Both the position numbers and the translations under genes were made by a program. The notes under the pieces were generated by a model. It made no database searches. It was not told where the DNA came from and worked only from the letters and a program-made list of their open reading frames with translations. Shown piece by piece: positions 1 to 8,600 of a stretch of DNA of 16,059 nt (the first letter of the stretch is position 1; every line of letters begins with the position of its first letter). The stretch is from an uncultured Lachnospiraceae bacterium (GTDB lineage: Bacteria > Bacillota_A > Clostridia > Lachnospirales > Lachnospiraceae), in assembly GCA_946630765.1 (NCBI GenBank), contig CAMOZF010000007.1, positions 1 to 16,059 of the forward strand, written 5' to 3'.

Positions 1-3000
1 GTCGACACCCGTATTGGAACGGTCAGTGTGGTTCCGTTCCAGCTCATTGCCGCCGGAGAATCAGATCCCGACGCCGCTCTTCTCGCGACCCCTCTCGGTC
101 TTGCAGCGGCGGCACCTGCGGTTTCACCGGTCGCATACGGGTATGTAACATCAAGTTCAACGTTGTCGAGTCTCGCGCTTTCTCCGGATACCTGTCCTCC
201 GGTAAAGGTCGTTCCATATCCCTTGGCGGAAATATATGTAAGTGTTGCTTTGTATACACTCCCGTCTTTATGCGTATCGTTAAGGAGAACGCCGTACGAT
301 ATGTTCTTGGCTTCTGCGGTCTCTGCGCCTTTGTTGTAGCCCGCCTGGTATATTTCGGCAGCATTGATCTGCAGTTTGGTTGTGGTATTGCGCTGCGCAT
401 ATATCGCACCGGAAGTTGTGTTGTCGTCATAGGTTGCCTTGATCGCAAATGCATAACTCGGATTAGTTGTCAGCGTGGCGGCCCCGGTTGATTCGTTGAT
501 GCTTACTACGGCCGGAGTGTACGTTTTATTGATGATGCTCGCCGCAACGGCACTTCTCTGTATAACCGAACCGGCTCCCGCCGTCTTGCCCGCGTTAAAA
601 ATATCAGTAACGTCCACGTCTTCACTTAGGGATGTATATGCGGGTTGCCAATAGTAACTTCCGTCATGTTTCGTTCCTCTGGCCTTGGCTCGGACCGTGA
701 TCGGCGCCGTGTATTTCACCGTGCTTCCGCTCGTGTCTTCTTCCATTGTTCCGAGCGCCGAGATCAGAATACTGCTCCCGCTTGTACCGTCAGAAGTCGG
801 AACCGTCGCCGTTTCTGCTCCGTCATCTACACCGTCGTTATAAGCGTTCAGCCCGCTTACAGTGATCGAGCCAGTTACGGTGTTCAGTACCGAGCTTGTT
901 TCCGAGTCGTAGCGTTTTGCCTGAATCGAAACCGTTGTGTTGTGCGTGCTGGACTGATAGACATCGTCGATATATCCGTCGTTGTCCACGTCAGTATCTC
1001 CGCTTCCGGCCTGCTGGCGCCCGAGACCCGTAATTGTGATATAGGCCTTGCCGCTGCTGCTTCCACTGGTGGAGCCCTCCAGAACGCCGGTCTCATAGAC
1101 TTCTGTTACGTCGATGCCTTCCAGCACGCCGGTTCCGAACTTATCGTTGGAGGCCGTCGCCTTGACCGGAACGTTGATCAGATATTTACTTTTTGTCGAA
1201 TCGGTCTTATAGGGATAGACAATACTTCCGTTTGCTTCAAACGCATCAACCGTTACGGCGTTATATGCTCTGTCCGCCTCAAAGCGGATCAGCTGCGTTT
1301 TCGAATTGCCGTTGTCTAGTGTGATGGTCACTCTGCCCTGCAGCACCTTTCCATCTGTGTTGCTGACCGTTCTGAGATAGGCGTTCTCGATCTTTGGGAT
1401 TGCTGAAATATCTCGTGTCGTACTGTAAGACGCCTGGGTGATTCCGGTTGGATTCACGCTTCCGCGCCCTGACGTATATACCGTTGTTACATCAGCGCCG
1501 GTGATTGTAAAATTCTTGGCTGTCGATGTAACTGCCGTTCCCTCAGAGCCGGTTCCTGTTGTACTGTAGGTCCCTGATATCGTAGAAATATAAGAATTTC
1601 CGCTTGCCTGAGGTGTTGAGAAGCTTGAGACTGCGAAATTCGTGGCACTCGCTTCCCGGATGCTCTGATTCCAGACCGAACCCGCCCCAATTGTGAGTGT
1701 GTTGGAACCACTGTTTCCGTTCGATGCCGTCGCCGTAACCGGTACGGTAACGCTGTATCGGCTCTGCGTTGAATCCGAACCGTATGGATAGCCGATGCTG
1801 CCGCCGGAAGTTACTCCAATGTCGTTACTCGAAATAGTTACGGAATTAATCGCTCTTGCCGCGCTCATTTCTATAACGGCGATTCTCGAGGTATTGTCAT
1901 TCAGATTGATCTTGACCCTACCACGAATAACTGCAGTGTCGCCCGTCACGGCATTGGAAGAATTCGCCGTATATCGGACATAGGCATTTGGGATGAACGT
2001 CGTTCCGAGAGATGTCGGGCTGCTCGACGTACTGTAAGAAGCATACTCAAGATCCGAAACATCTTTCGCGTTTGTTCCAGCCGTAATACCGGCTCTGTAT
2101 ACGGTGGACACATCCACATTTTCAATGCTGAAAGGCTTTGCAGCAGAGTCGTATCTTCCTCCGGCGGCTGCGGTGCTGGTGAGCTTGACCGAACCGGAAA
2201 CCGTTGATAAATATGATCCGTTGCTCTCCGTCGGTGCTGTGAAACCGGTGATATTTGCGCTTGACTCGTAAAGATCGACCGTCCGCATGCTTTTGTCCCA
2301 GACACTGCTCACGTCGACACTAAGATCTTTGGATTGGGTAGCGCCATTCGTTGCTTCCACTGTGACCGGCACCGTAATGAGATAGCGTGACTTAGTCGAA
2401 TCGCTGGCATACGGATACACCGTACTTCCATTTTGAATTTTGCTTGCTAGAATGGCGACAGAGTCCCTTCCGGCATCGTAAACCGCGTTCGCCTGGATAC
2501 TGCGGGATTCGTCGATCGTCTGCTCGCCCTGCACTTCCCAGCTTCCGGTTCCGAGCTGGCCTTTCGCCGTACCGGTGATTTTGACATTAATATAGTGGTT
2601 TCCCTGTTCGTCTTCCGAATATCCGGCAGTTCCGCTGAGCGTCTGAAGGCTTACCGCATTAATCTGGGCAGTTCTCGCTCCGGCGGTAACGGCAGGTCTT
2701 GCACTCACCGTGATGTTCGCGCTGCCTTCAGTCCCCTCGGAGGTTCTCGCCGTAATATTCGTCGTGATTGTCTGGGCATTTCTGTCATACTGCTGAACCG
2801 TGTCTTCGGTCTCAGCGATATACGGGATCGTAACCGCCTTCATGGCCTCTGCGGCCGAAATGGACGCGGTCGCCGTGTGCCTACTTCCGAGCGCCGTCTG
2901 TTTTGACCTGTCCGAATAGAGCTGCGCGAAAATCGGAAAGCTCAGCGACTTGCTGTTCGGCAGGAATTTGATTGCATTGCTGTCCGAATTGATCTTCTGA

Positions 3001-4937
3001 CTGTCGAGTCCAAACGTTACTGTAACCGCATTAACGGCCGCCGACACCCCTTCTTTGTACGCTTTGGTGTCGGCTATTTTAAAAGACTGAAAATCTCCGC
3101 CGTTAGCAGTAGCGTACCCAAGCTGGATGGTGCCGTCGTTCTGTTCGTACAGCATGTGGCTGTGATTCCAGGTCGAAACTCTCTGGTTTTTCAGGGACAT
3201 GCTGTTTGACGCAATGATGTTCTTCGCGACGATCGTATCTGCCGCGCCGAGTTTCGCATCGATCCTCTGTGCCACCAGTTTGTCGATCTCCGCGTAACTT
3301 GCCGTCAGGGAATCTACTTTTCCGTTCAGCTTGATAACTTCAGAGTTGATCTCCGCAACCTGAGAATCCACCGTGAACTTGTCCGCCTTGGCTTCCAGGA
3401 CGGACTGATTCTCTGCAATGTAGAGAGAAAGCCGGCCGTTAAGATTATCGATATCGTCGTCATGCTCTTTTGTTTTATTTACGACAAGGTTAATTCTAGA
3501 GCCGGTATCCTCCTGCAGCATAAAGATACGTGCGGAATTGGTCTCGATCTCCCGCCCCTTCTCATCCAGTTCCCGTTTGAGAGCGAAAAGTGACACCATG
3601 CCTGCCGTATCGTTTACATCGATTCCTGCGTCATATAAAACTTTCTTGATCTTCTCGGTCTCTTTCTTCTGTTCTTGTACCTGCTCTTCTACTTCTTCCG
3701 CTTTGTCTTTGGCATCCTTGGCGTCTTTTTTGGCGCCGTTTGTCTCGCCGAGCAGATGCCATCCAAGCGCACCGCCACCGGCAGCCACACCATCTTCTCC
3801 GACTGACTGACTGTAGCTCTGCTGCCGCCAGTCTTCCTTGTAGCGCTGCGTCAGCGTCTGTTTGGGATTGCCGAACGTGTAGGTGTTGTTTCCGGGGCTC
3901 GCAATATCATATTCGATGGACGTGCAGGTCAGATACTCTACCAGACCGTGAGGTGACGACGTGATATGCACCCTGTCGCCAAGATAGATCGCACGGACGT
4001 TCGGGTTCAGCAGATGCAGATCCACTGCCTTTACCGTCAGGGTCATCGGAATATTGATGTTGTTTTCCATATACCGCCTGGCATTTTCCAGCAGTGTATA
4101 GGGAGACTTGACATTGCTGAAAGTCTGCGTCCTGACAATCCTGCCGTACTGCTGCACCGCCGCTTCATCGACCAGCTCATCGGAAAATCCGTTGACTGTT
4201 TCAATGGTCAGGTTGTCGTCGCCAAGCGGAATCAGAACCGTGAACAGATCCTCTGCTGAGATCTCCTGCTCCAGTTCAAGCAGGTTGGACCCGAGCTCTA
4301 TTTCCTGTGTCGCAGTTCCGCCATATTCTTTTAAAAGATCGATATACGCCTTTCCGTCTTCATATCGTGCCCGCAGATACCCGCCGGCATAGCTGATGAC
4401 GGTAGATTCCAGATAGTCGAGCGTATTGCTCCAGTTATCGACGATCGAGTTGATCACGATCTGCTGATAATCGATGTTGCCGGCATTCAGATTCTGTTCG
4501 TTTTTGCCTGCGATCTTCATATCCCGGTTTTCGACCGTAATCTCCCCGACGTAAAACTGCTTTTCTTCTCCGACCAGCGCATTATGCTGGCTGATAACAA
4601 AGCGGAAGAAATCGTGGAGTTTTCCTTCGAACGCTCTCGCTTTCTGTACGCTGTCCACGAGATATGACAGCGCGCCTTCACAGTATATGGATCTTGAAGT
4701 GTCAAAATTTAGTTTATTAGACAACACTCTGCCTCGGAAGATCTCCGTATTGTCCATTTTGACATAAACGATCGTCGTCAGCTGCTGCATCTGATGATAA
4801 TATGGATGATTCGGCAGAATGTTGAATTCCAGAGAGCCTGCTTTTCCTATTTCGAGGTTCAGCTTGGGCTCCAGCAGAATGAGAGACTCATCCATCGGTC
4901 GATAGATCAGTTTGTCATTCGCGTAAATGAAAAACAT
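1..4937 (-). CDS. Tail-tip hub / tail-associated receptor-binding protein (Tal/prophage endopeptidase-tail type), 3' end beyond window
   Basis: The frame is open from an ATG at 4937 to base 1 (at least 1645 codons); the stop lies outside the window. The ATG overlaps the TGA of the distal tail gene (ATGA), with AGGAGG at 4953-4948. Residues 1 to about 360 resemble the siphovirus tail-hub domain (gp27/Tal, 'put_anti_recept' style): it begins MFFIYANDKLIYR, with IEYDIASPGNNTYTFGNP near its end. A Lys/Glu/Asp-rich coiled coil follows at about 395-430, then more helical segments at about 480-565. From about residue 640 onward the protein is Thr/Ser/Ala/Gly-rich beta-type sequence with about 200-residue repeats (starts at residues 838, 1047, 1238), many Y-x-x-G motifs and one DxDxDGxxD motif. 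By family analogy the N-terminus plugs the tail tube below the distal tail protein and the C-terminus reaches the host surface. I see no clear peptidase catalytic motif, so enzymatic activity is unproven. Confidence 0.88.
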   Translation of the reverse strand, partial: MFFIYANDKLIYRPMDESLILLEPKLNLEIGKAGSLEFNILPNHPYYHQMQQLTTIVYVKMDNTEIFRGRVLSNKLNFDTSRSIYCEGALSYLVDSVQKARAFEGKLHDFFRFVISQHNALVGEEKQFYVGEITVENRDMKIAGKNEQNLNAGNIDYQQIVINSIVDNWSNTLDYLESTVISYAGGYLRARYEDGKAYIDLLKEYGGTATQEIELGSNLLELEQEISAEDLFTVLIPLGDDNLTIETVNGFSDELVDEAAVQQYGRIVRTQTFSNVKSPYTLLENARRYMENNINIPMTLTVKAVDLHLLNPNVRAIYLGDRVHITSSPHGLVEYLTCTSIEYDIASPGNNTYTFGNPKQTLTQRYKEDWRQQSYSQSVGEDGVAAGGGALGWHLLGETNGAKKDAKDAKDKAEEVEEQVQEQKKETEKIKKVLYDAGIDVNDTAGMVSLFALKRELDEKGREIETNSARIFMLQEDTGSRINLVVNKTKEHDDDIDNLNGRLSLYIAENQSVLEAKADKFTVDSQVAEINSEVIKLNGKVDSLTASYAEIDKLVAQRIDAKLGAADTIVAKNIIASNSMSLKNQRVSTWNHSHMLYEQNDGTIQLGYATANGGDFQSFKIADTKAYKEGVSAAVNAVTVTFGLDSQKINSDSNAIKFLPNSKSLSFPIFAQLYSDRSKQTALGSRHTATASISAAEAMKAVTIPYIAETEDTVQQYDRNAQTITTNITARTSEGTEGSANITVSARPAVTAGARTAQINAVSLQTLSGTAGYSEDEQGNHYINVKITGTAKGQLGTGSWEVQGEQTIDESRSIQANAVYDAGRDSVAILASKIQNGSTVYPYASDSTKSRYLITVPVTVEATNGATQSKDLSVDVSSVWDKSMRTVDLYESSANITGFTAPTESNGSYLSTVSGSVKLTSTAAAGGRYDSAAKPFSIENVDVSTVYRAGITAGTNAKDVSDLEYASYSTSSSPTSLGTTFIPNAYVRYTANSSNAVTGDTAVIRGRVKINLNDNTSRIAVIEMSAARAINSVTISSNDIGVTSGGSIGYPYGSDSTQSRYSVTVPVTATASNGNSGSNTLTIGAGSVWNQSIREASATNFAVSSFSTPQASGNSYISTISGTYSTTGTGSEGTAVTSTAKNFTITGADVTTVYTSGRGSVNPTGITQASYSTTRDISAIPKIENAYLRTVSNTDGKVLQGRVTITLDNGNSKTQLIRFEADRAYNAVTVDAFEANGSIVYPYKTDSTKSKYLINVPVKATASNDKFGTGVLEGIDVTEVYETGVLEGSTSGSSSGKAYITITGLGRQQAGSGDTDVDNDGYIDDVYQSSTHNTTVSIQAKRYDSETSSVLNTVTGSITVSGLNAYNDGVDDGAETATVPTSDGTSGSSILISALGTMEEDTSGSTVKYTAPITVRAKARGTKHDGSYYWQPAYTSLSEDVDVTDIFNAGKTAGAGSVIQRSAVAASIINKTYTPAVVSINESTGAATLTTNPSYAFAIKATYDDNTTSGAIYAQRNTTTKLQINAAEIYQAGYNKGAETAEAKNISYGVLLNDTHKDGSVYKATLTYISAKGYGTTFTGGQVSGESARLDNVELDVTYPYATGETAGAAAARPRGVARRAASGSDSPAAMSWNGTTLTVPIRVS
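105..3063 (-). repeat. Recurrent Y-x-x-G-x-x-x-[GA] motif series in the tail-tip protein
   Basis: At least nine occurrences of a short motif of the form [VA]-[YF]-x-x-G-x-x-x-[GAS] punctuate the C-terminal region: AYKEGVSAA (about 3063), VYDAGRDSV (2484), VYRAGITAG (2105), VYTSGRGS (1490), VYETGVLEG (1101), AYNDGVDDG (847), IFNAGKTAG (603), IYQAGYNKG (354) and YATGETAG (137). Each follows a beta-type stretch ending in 'DV' or similar, as if marking domain boundaries. Confidence 0.7.
652..2426 (-). repeat. Tandem protein modules of about 190-210 residues in the tail-tip protein
   Basis: Three modules start with near-identical motifs: STVYPYASDSTKSRY (from 2426, residue 838), SIGYPYGSDSTQSRY (from 1799, residue 1047) and SIVYPYKTDSTKSKY (from 1226, residue 1238). 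Spacings are 627 and 573 bases. The first two units also share 'VPVT..A.NG', 'SVW..S.R', 'G.SY.STVSG' type strands, 'DV.TVY', 'ASYST' and 'NAY.R' segments. The third keeps the opening and then diverges into Gly/Ser-rich and calcium-motif sequence; its left boundary is approximate. DNA identity is low, indicating old duplications. Confidence 0.75.
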
Positions 4938-5662
4938 CAGAGTCTCCCCTCCTGCATCTGAATTGTGACTGTTCCTTGCCCGGCAAAGGTAAGCGTATTT
5001 TCACCCTGCGTCAGCCGGATGTTCGGATTGTAGTTTCCGCCCATCGCAAGCGCGTAGCTCGTTCCGTTGAACGTTACAGTCATGCCGGGCTCGGAAGTCA
5101 GGATTGTCGGGACGGTCTCCATGAAGTCATTATCAATAACGAGCGTCATGCTTCCGTCCACGACCAGATTTTTATAGGACCGGATAATGCCGGTCTCAAA
5201 ATTGAACGGGTCCCACAGCCAGTCCTGATCTGATCCCAGAATGGACTTTTTGTAGGGCCCCACGTTATAATCTATCGTAATGGATGACCAGTCCTTGCTG
5301 GACTTCCATGAGTTAACTGAAAATCTTCCGAGATAAAAATAATTCGGGTCATCATCGAGGACGGCACGAAGTTCTTTCCCGTGAAGATAAATCATGATTT
5401 CGCTGTACAGCGTGTGCCAGGCCTGGTAACCGTTCATGACCAGGAATTCCCAGGAGCCTGTCCGGTTTCCGTAGGTCGGTCTTCCGGTGAGCGCTGTTGT
5501 CAGATCCAGCATCCCGTCTCCTCCGGGGAGCTCAATGTAATTGGTTTTGACTTCCGGAGGATTGACGAGAGGCCTGGAGGTAGGAACCAGATGCCAGTCG
5601 TCCCAGGTATTCTTCTCTCCGATGGTGATAGAATGATAGGCCTGTGCCTTCGTGGAACTCAC
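4937..5662 (-). CDS. Distal tail protein (Dit-like), GTG start
   Basis: A 241-residue protein of the size expected for siphovirus distal tail (Dit) proteins, which form the hexameric ring joining tail tube to tail tip. It starts VSSTKAQAYHSITIGEKNTW and continues with PPEVKTNYIELPGGDG and LTGRPTYGNRTGSWEF, the classic Dit signature (G.R.GSWEF in the N-terminal ring domain). The second half (from about 160) looks like a small beta domain. The reading frame is open upstream to an ATG at 5785, but that would overlap the tape measure by about 120 bases. The GTG at 5662 sits one base after the tape-measure TGA (5666-5664) and is preceded by a purine-rich AGGAAGGGGG at 5679-5670, so I chose it. Its TGA overlaps the ATG of the tail-tip gene, implying translational coupling. 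Confidence 0.85.
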   Translation of the reverse strand: MSSTKAQAYHSITIGEKNTWDDWHLVPTSRPLVNPPEVKTNYIELPGGDGMLDLTTALTGRPTYGNRTGSWEFLVMNGYQAWHTLYSEIMIYLHGKELRAVLDDDPNYFYLGRFSVNSWKSSKDWSSITIDYNVGPYKKSILGSDQDWLWDPFNFETGIIRSYKNLVVDGSMTLVIDNDFMETVPTILTSEPGMTVTFNGTSYALAMGGNYNPNIRLTQGENTLTFAGQGTVTIQMQEGRL

Positions 5663-5663
5663 A

Positions 5664-8600
5664 TCAGTTCCCCCTTCCTCTTCTTGTTGCCATGACGCCG
5701 AAGCTCCTGTCCATCCGGGCCGAAGTTGCCCCGACCAGTGCCCCGGTGTCCATGACAATCTGCATATTGGTAATGGCGGTTCCAAGGTTGTCTACTTTCT
5801 GGGAGAGCAGTCGCATTTCCGTTAAGGTACCGCTGTTGTCAAGACTGTAGTTTACATTGGATGCAATATCATTTACATTGTTCCGCAGTCCGACTGTCGC
5901 ACGGTTAAACATACTGTTGATACTGGCTGCTGTATAACTCAGATCGCTCGTGTCAACAACCGGAACGATGCTCGGCTGAATATCAAAATTATCGTCCGCG
6001 ATCGTTCCGACCCTGGCCATGCTTCTTTCCATCGCAAGGATCAGTGAATCACTCAGCACGACAATGGAGTCGATCGCTTCGTCAGAGTTTTTATCAACAC
6101 CATTTGCAACGCCGGCCGGAATATATTCTGCGAGAGATGCAAATGCCCTTGACGGAGAATGTGCGTCGATCTGCGACTGAAAATGAGACATCAGCTGCTG
6201 CCCGAGCCAGTCGACGGCTCCTGTTGCGACGCCAGAATTGCCAAAGATACCGCTTGCAACGCCTTCCGGCATATATTCTCCAAGACCTTTAAAAGAATCT
6301 CTCCAGGACGCCTGGGTCTTCTCACCGGCAAGATCTTCATGCAGCTCGTAGAAGCTCTTGAGCGCTTCGCCCTTGCTCGCTTCTGCGCCTTCGCCGAATG
6401 CAGTCATCTGCAGTTCGCCCAGTGCCCTGGCGTTTCCTTCGATCGTACTCTCCGTCTCTGGCGGGATCATCATTTCCTGAATGAATGAAGACATTTTATC
6501 GCTGGCTGCTTTGTAGTCATTCTGGACCCAGTCCTCGGCGTCCCATTGAACAAAATCTTTTATAAAACCGAGCTTTGACAACCCAGGCATGCTCTCGAAC
6601 ATCTTTGCCAGCTTTTCCTGAATCGGTTCAACGACCAGTCTGACAAAAGCCCTCGGTATGATATTGGAGATCCACAGAAGAGCTTTCAGGACTGCTTCCA
6701 GTACCGCTTCCGCAACATTCATTACGGCCGCGATCAGAGAATCTTCGTTGTCTCTCAGTGCGTTCCCAATCGCGTTCAGAAGCGTGATAATCGCCCGCAT
6801 GATGACATTGGCAAGGGGCTCAAGCAGATTAAATAAATATCCGAGCAGTGCAACAACAATACCACCGATCGTCGCGAGCATCGTCGGACTCATTCCCTGC
6901 AGCGCCGTCAGAACCGCGCCGCCGAGCTGAACCACTGCATTTGCCAGATCGAGCTTTCTTGCTATGATGGCAAGTGCGATAGCTCCGAGTATGACTCCCA
7001 CAATCTGTGCAAATTTTTCGCCGTTTTCCTTAATGATATCAAACGTATCGATGATCGCCTGGAAGAACTGCGGAAGCGAATCACTCAGCAGGTGAATTGC
7101 CGCTGCGACTGCCAAAATTGCAAGACTGATGATCAGCAGTGAGCCGGTCGCCATGATAGCGCCTGCTCCGAATCGCAGCATACCGGTTCCGAGCATCTTC
7201 ATGCCGACGCCGAATAGCAGAAGAACACCGCCGAGTGCCAGAAGTCTGATGATCCGTTCGGTAAAGTTTCCGACTCCTCCTGTTATCTTATCCCATGGGA
7301 TTACGGCGATTACCGTCCCGATGATCGTACCAAGCACAGACAGGACCGGTGACAAAAGCGAAATCGCCACTGCCATGATCGCCATAGCGCCAGCTATGAG
7401 CAAAATCTTCCCAGGCTCCATTCTGGACATCCACGCAGCCAGACCGCCGAGCATGACCATGATAAGCCCGATTCCGGCAACACCCTGCAGCATCTGTCCC
7501 CAGTCCAGTTTCCCGAACGCGACCAGCGGCTTGGTGAGCAGTCGGATCGAAACCGCCATCAGCGCCATACCGCCTGCAATCTGAATCATGCTTCCAACGC
7601 CGGAGCTGTTCAGTCTCGACATCCATGCCATCAGACCGCCGAGTTCCAGCATCAGCAGTCCGAGCCCTGCAATACCCTGCAGCATCTGAGTCCAGTTCAT
7701 CTTTCCGAGTTTCTTGACCGTCTTTGTCATCATACCAATGACGACTCCGATTGCCAGAATAACAGCCGCAACCTGAAGGATGGAATTATCCTTGAACTTC
7801 TTGAACCGGGTTGCCCGCTCCAGAATGCTGGACATCGCCTGCATCAGTAAGGTCATGCCCAGGAACATAATCACCAGCTGATACCACGGTACATCTTTTG
7901 CAGTCTTTGCCATTTTGGTCACACGGCCGATTATGGCAAACATCGTAATCAGAATGCCGAAGGACTTTCCGATATCTTTCGTGTTAAGCCCCTGCATCTT
8001 CTTGACAAAGACATACATGATCGCAACGACTGCTCCGAGCATGAGAACCACTTTTCCTATATCCCATAATCCGACTTCATTCTTTTTAAAACTGTTAACT
8101 GCATGTACCAGCACGCCCATTGCGATCGCAATCGCCAGGATATTAGCCGCAAGCTTCGGTATAACATTAATTGTATTATTCGATAACTTCTTGCTCATAT
8201 CCCTCGTGTTATCTATAATCTTTGTAAAATTAAAGAGATTTCCCTTTGACAGTTTTGACAACAGGAACAGCATGCCTCCAAGCGCCGCGGTCACGACAAT
8301 CAGTTGCTCCGTCGGAACTTTGGACAGCAGATACATCGCTCCTGCGAGAATCGCTACCGCAAGTGCAAACTTGATGACCGTATTGACCTTGATGCTCTCT
8401 TTAAACTGATCGAAGGTGTCGCTGATGCTGCTGAACGTACCGGTGATTGCTTCCGGAATGGAACTGAATTCCTTTGCAATCTTTCTGACATTTCCTGCGA
8501 TATTGGCGATTTCCGCCAGCAGGCTCAGCTTCAGTGCTGTCTTCAGTGCGTTGAGAATATCACTGAACTTGATCTGGCTCACACGTTCTTTGACAACCTC

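Noticed and set aside
1..1300. Diversity-generating retroelement target at the end of the tail-tip gene
   Set aside because: The gene end, any template repeat and a reverse transcriptase are all outside the window; nothing here supports it.
645..1319. 224-codon plus-strand frame opposite the tail-tip gene
   Set aside because: Composition is Arg/Val/Cys-rich shadow sequence and the minus strand is fully coding with recognisable repeats.
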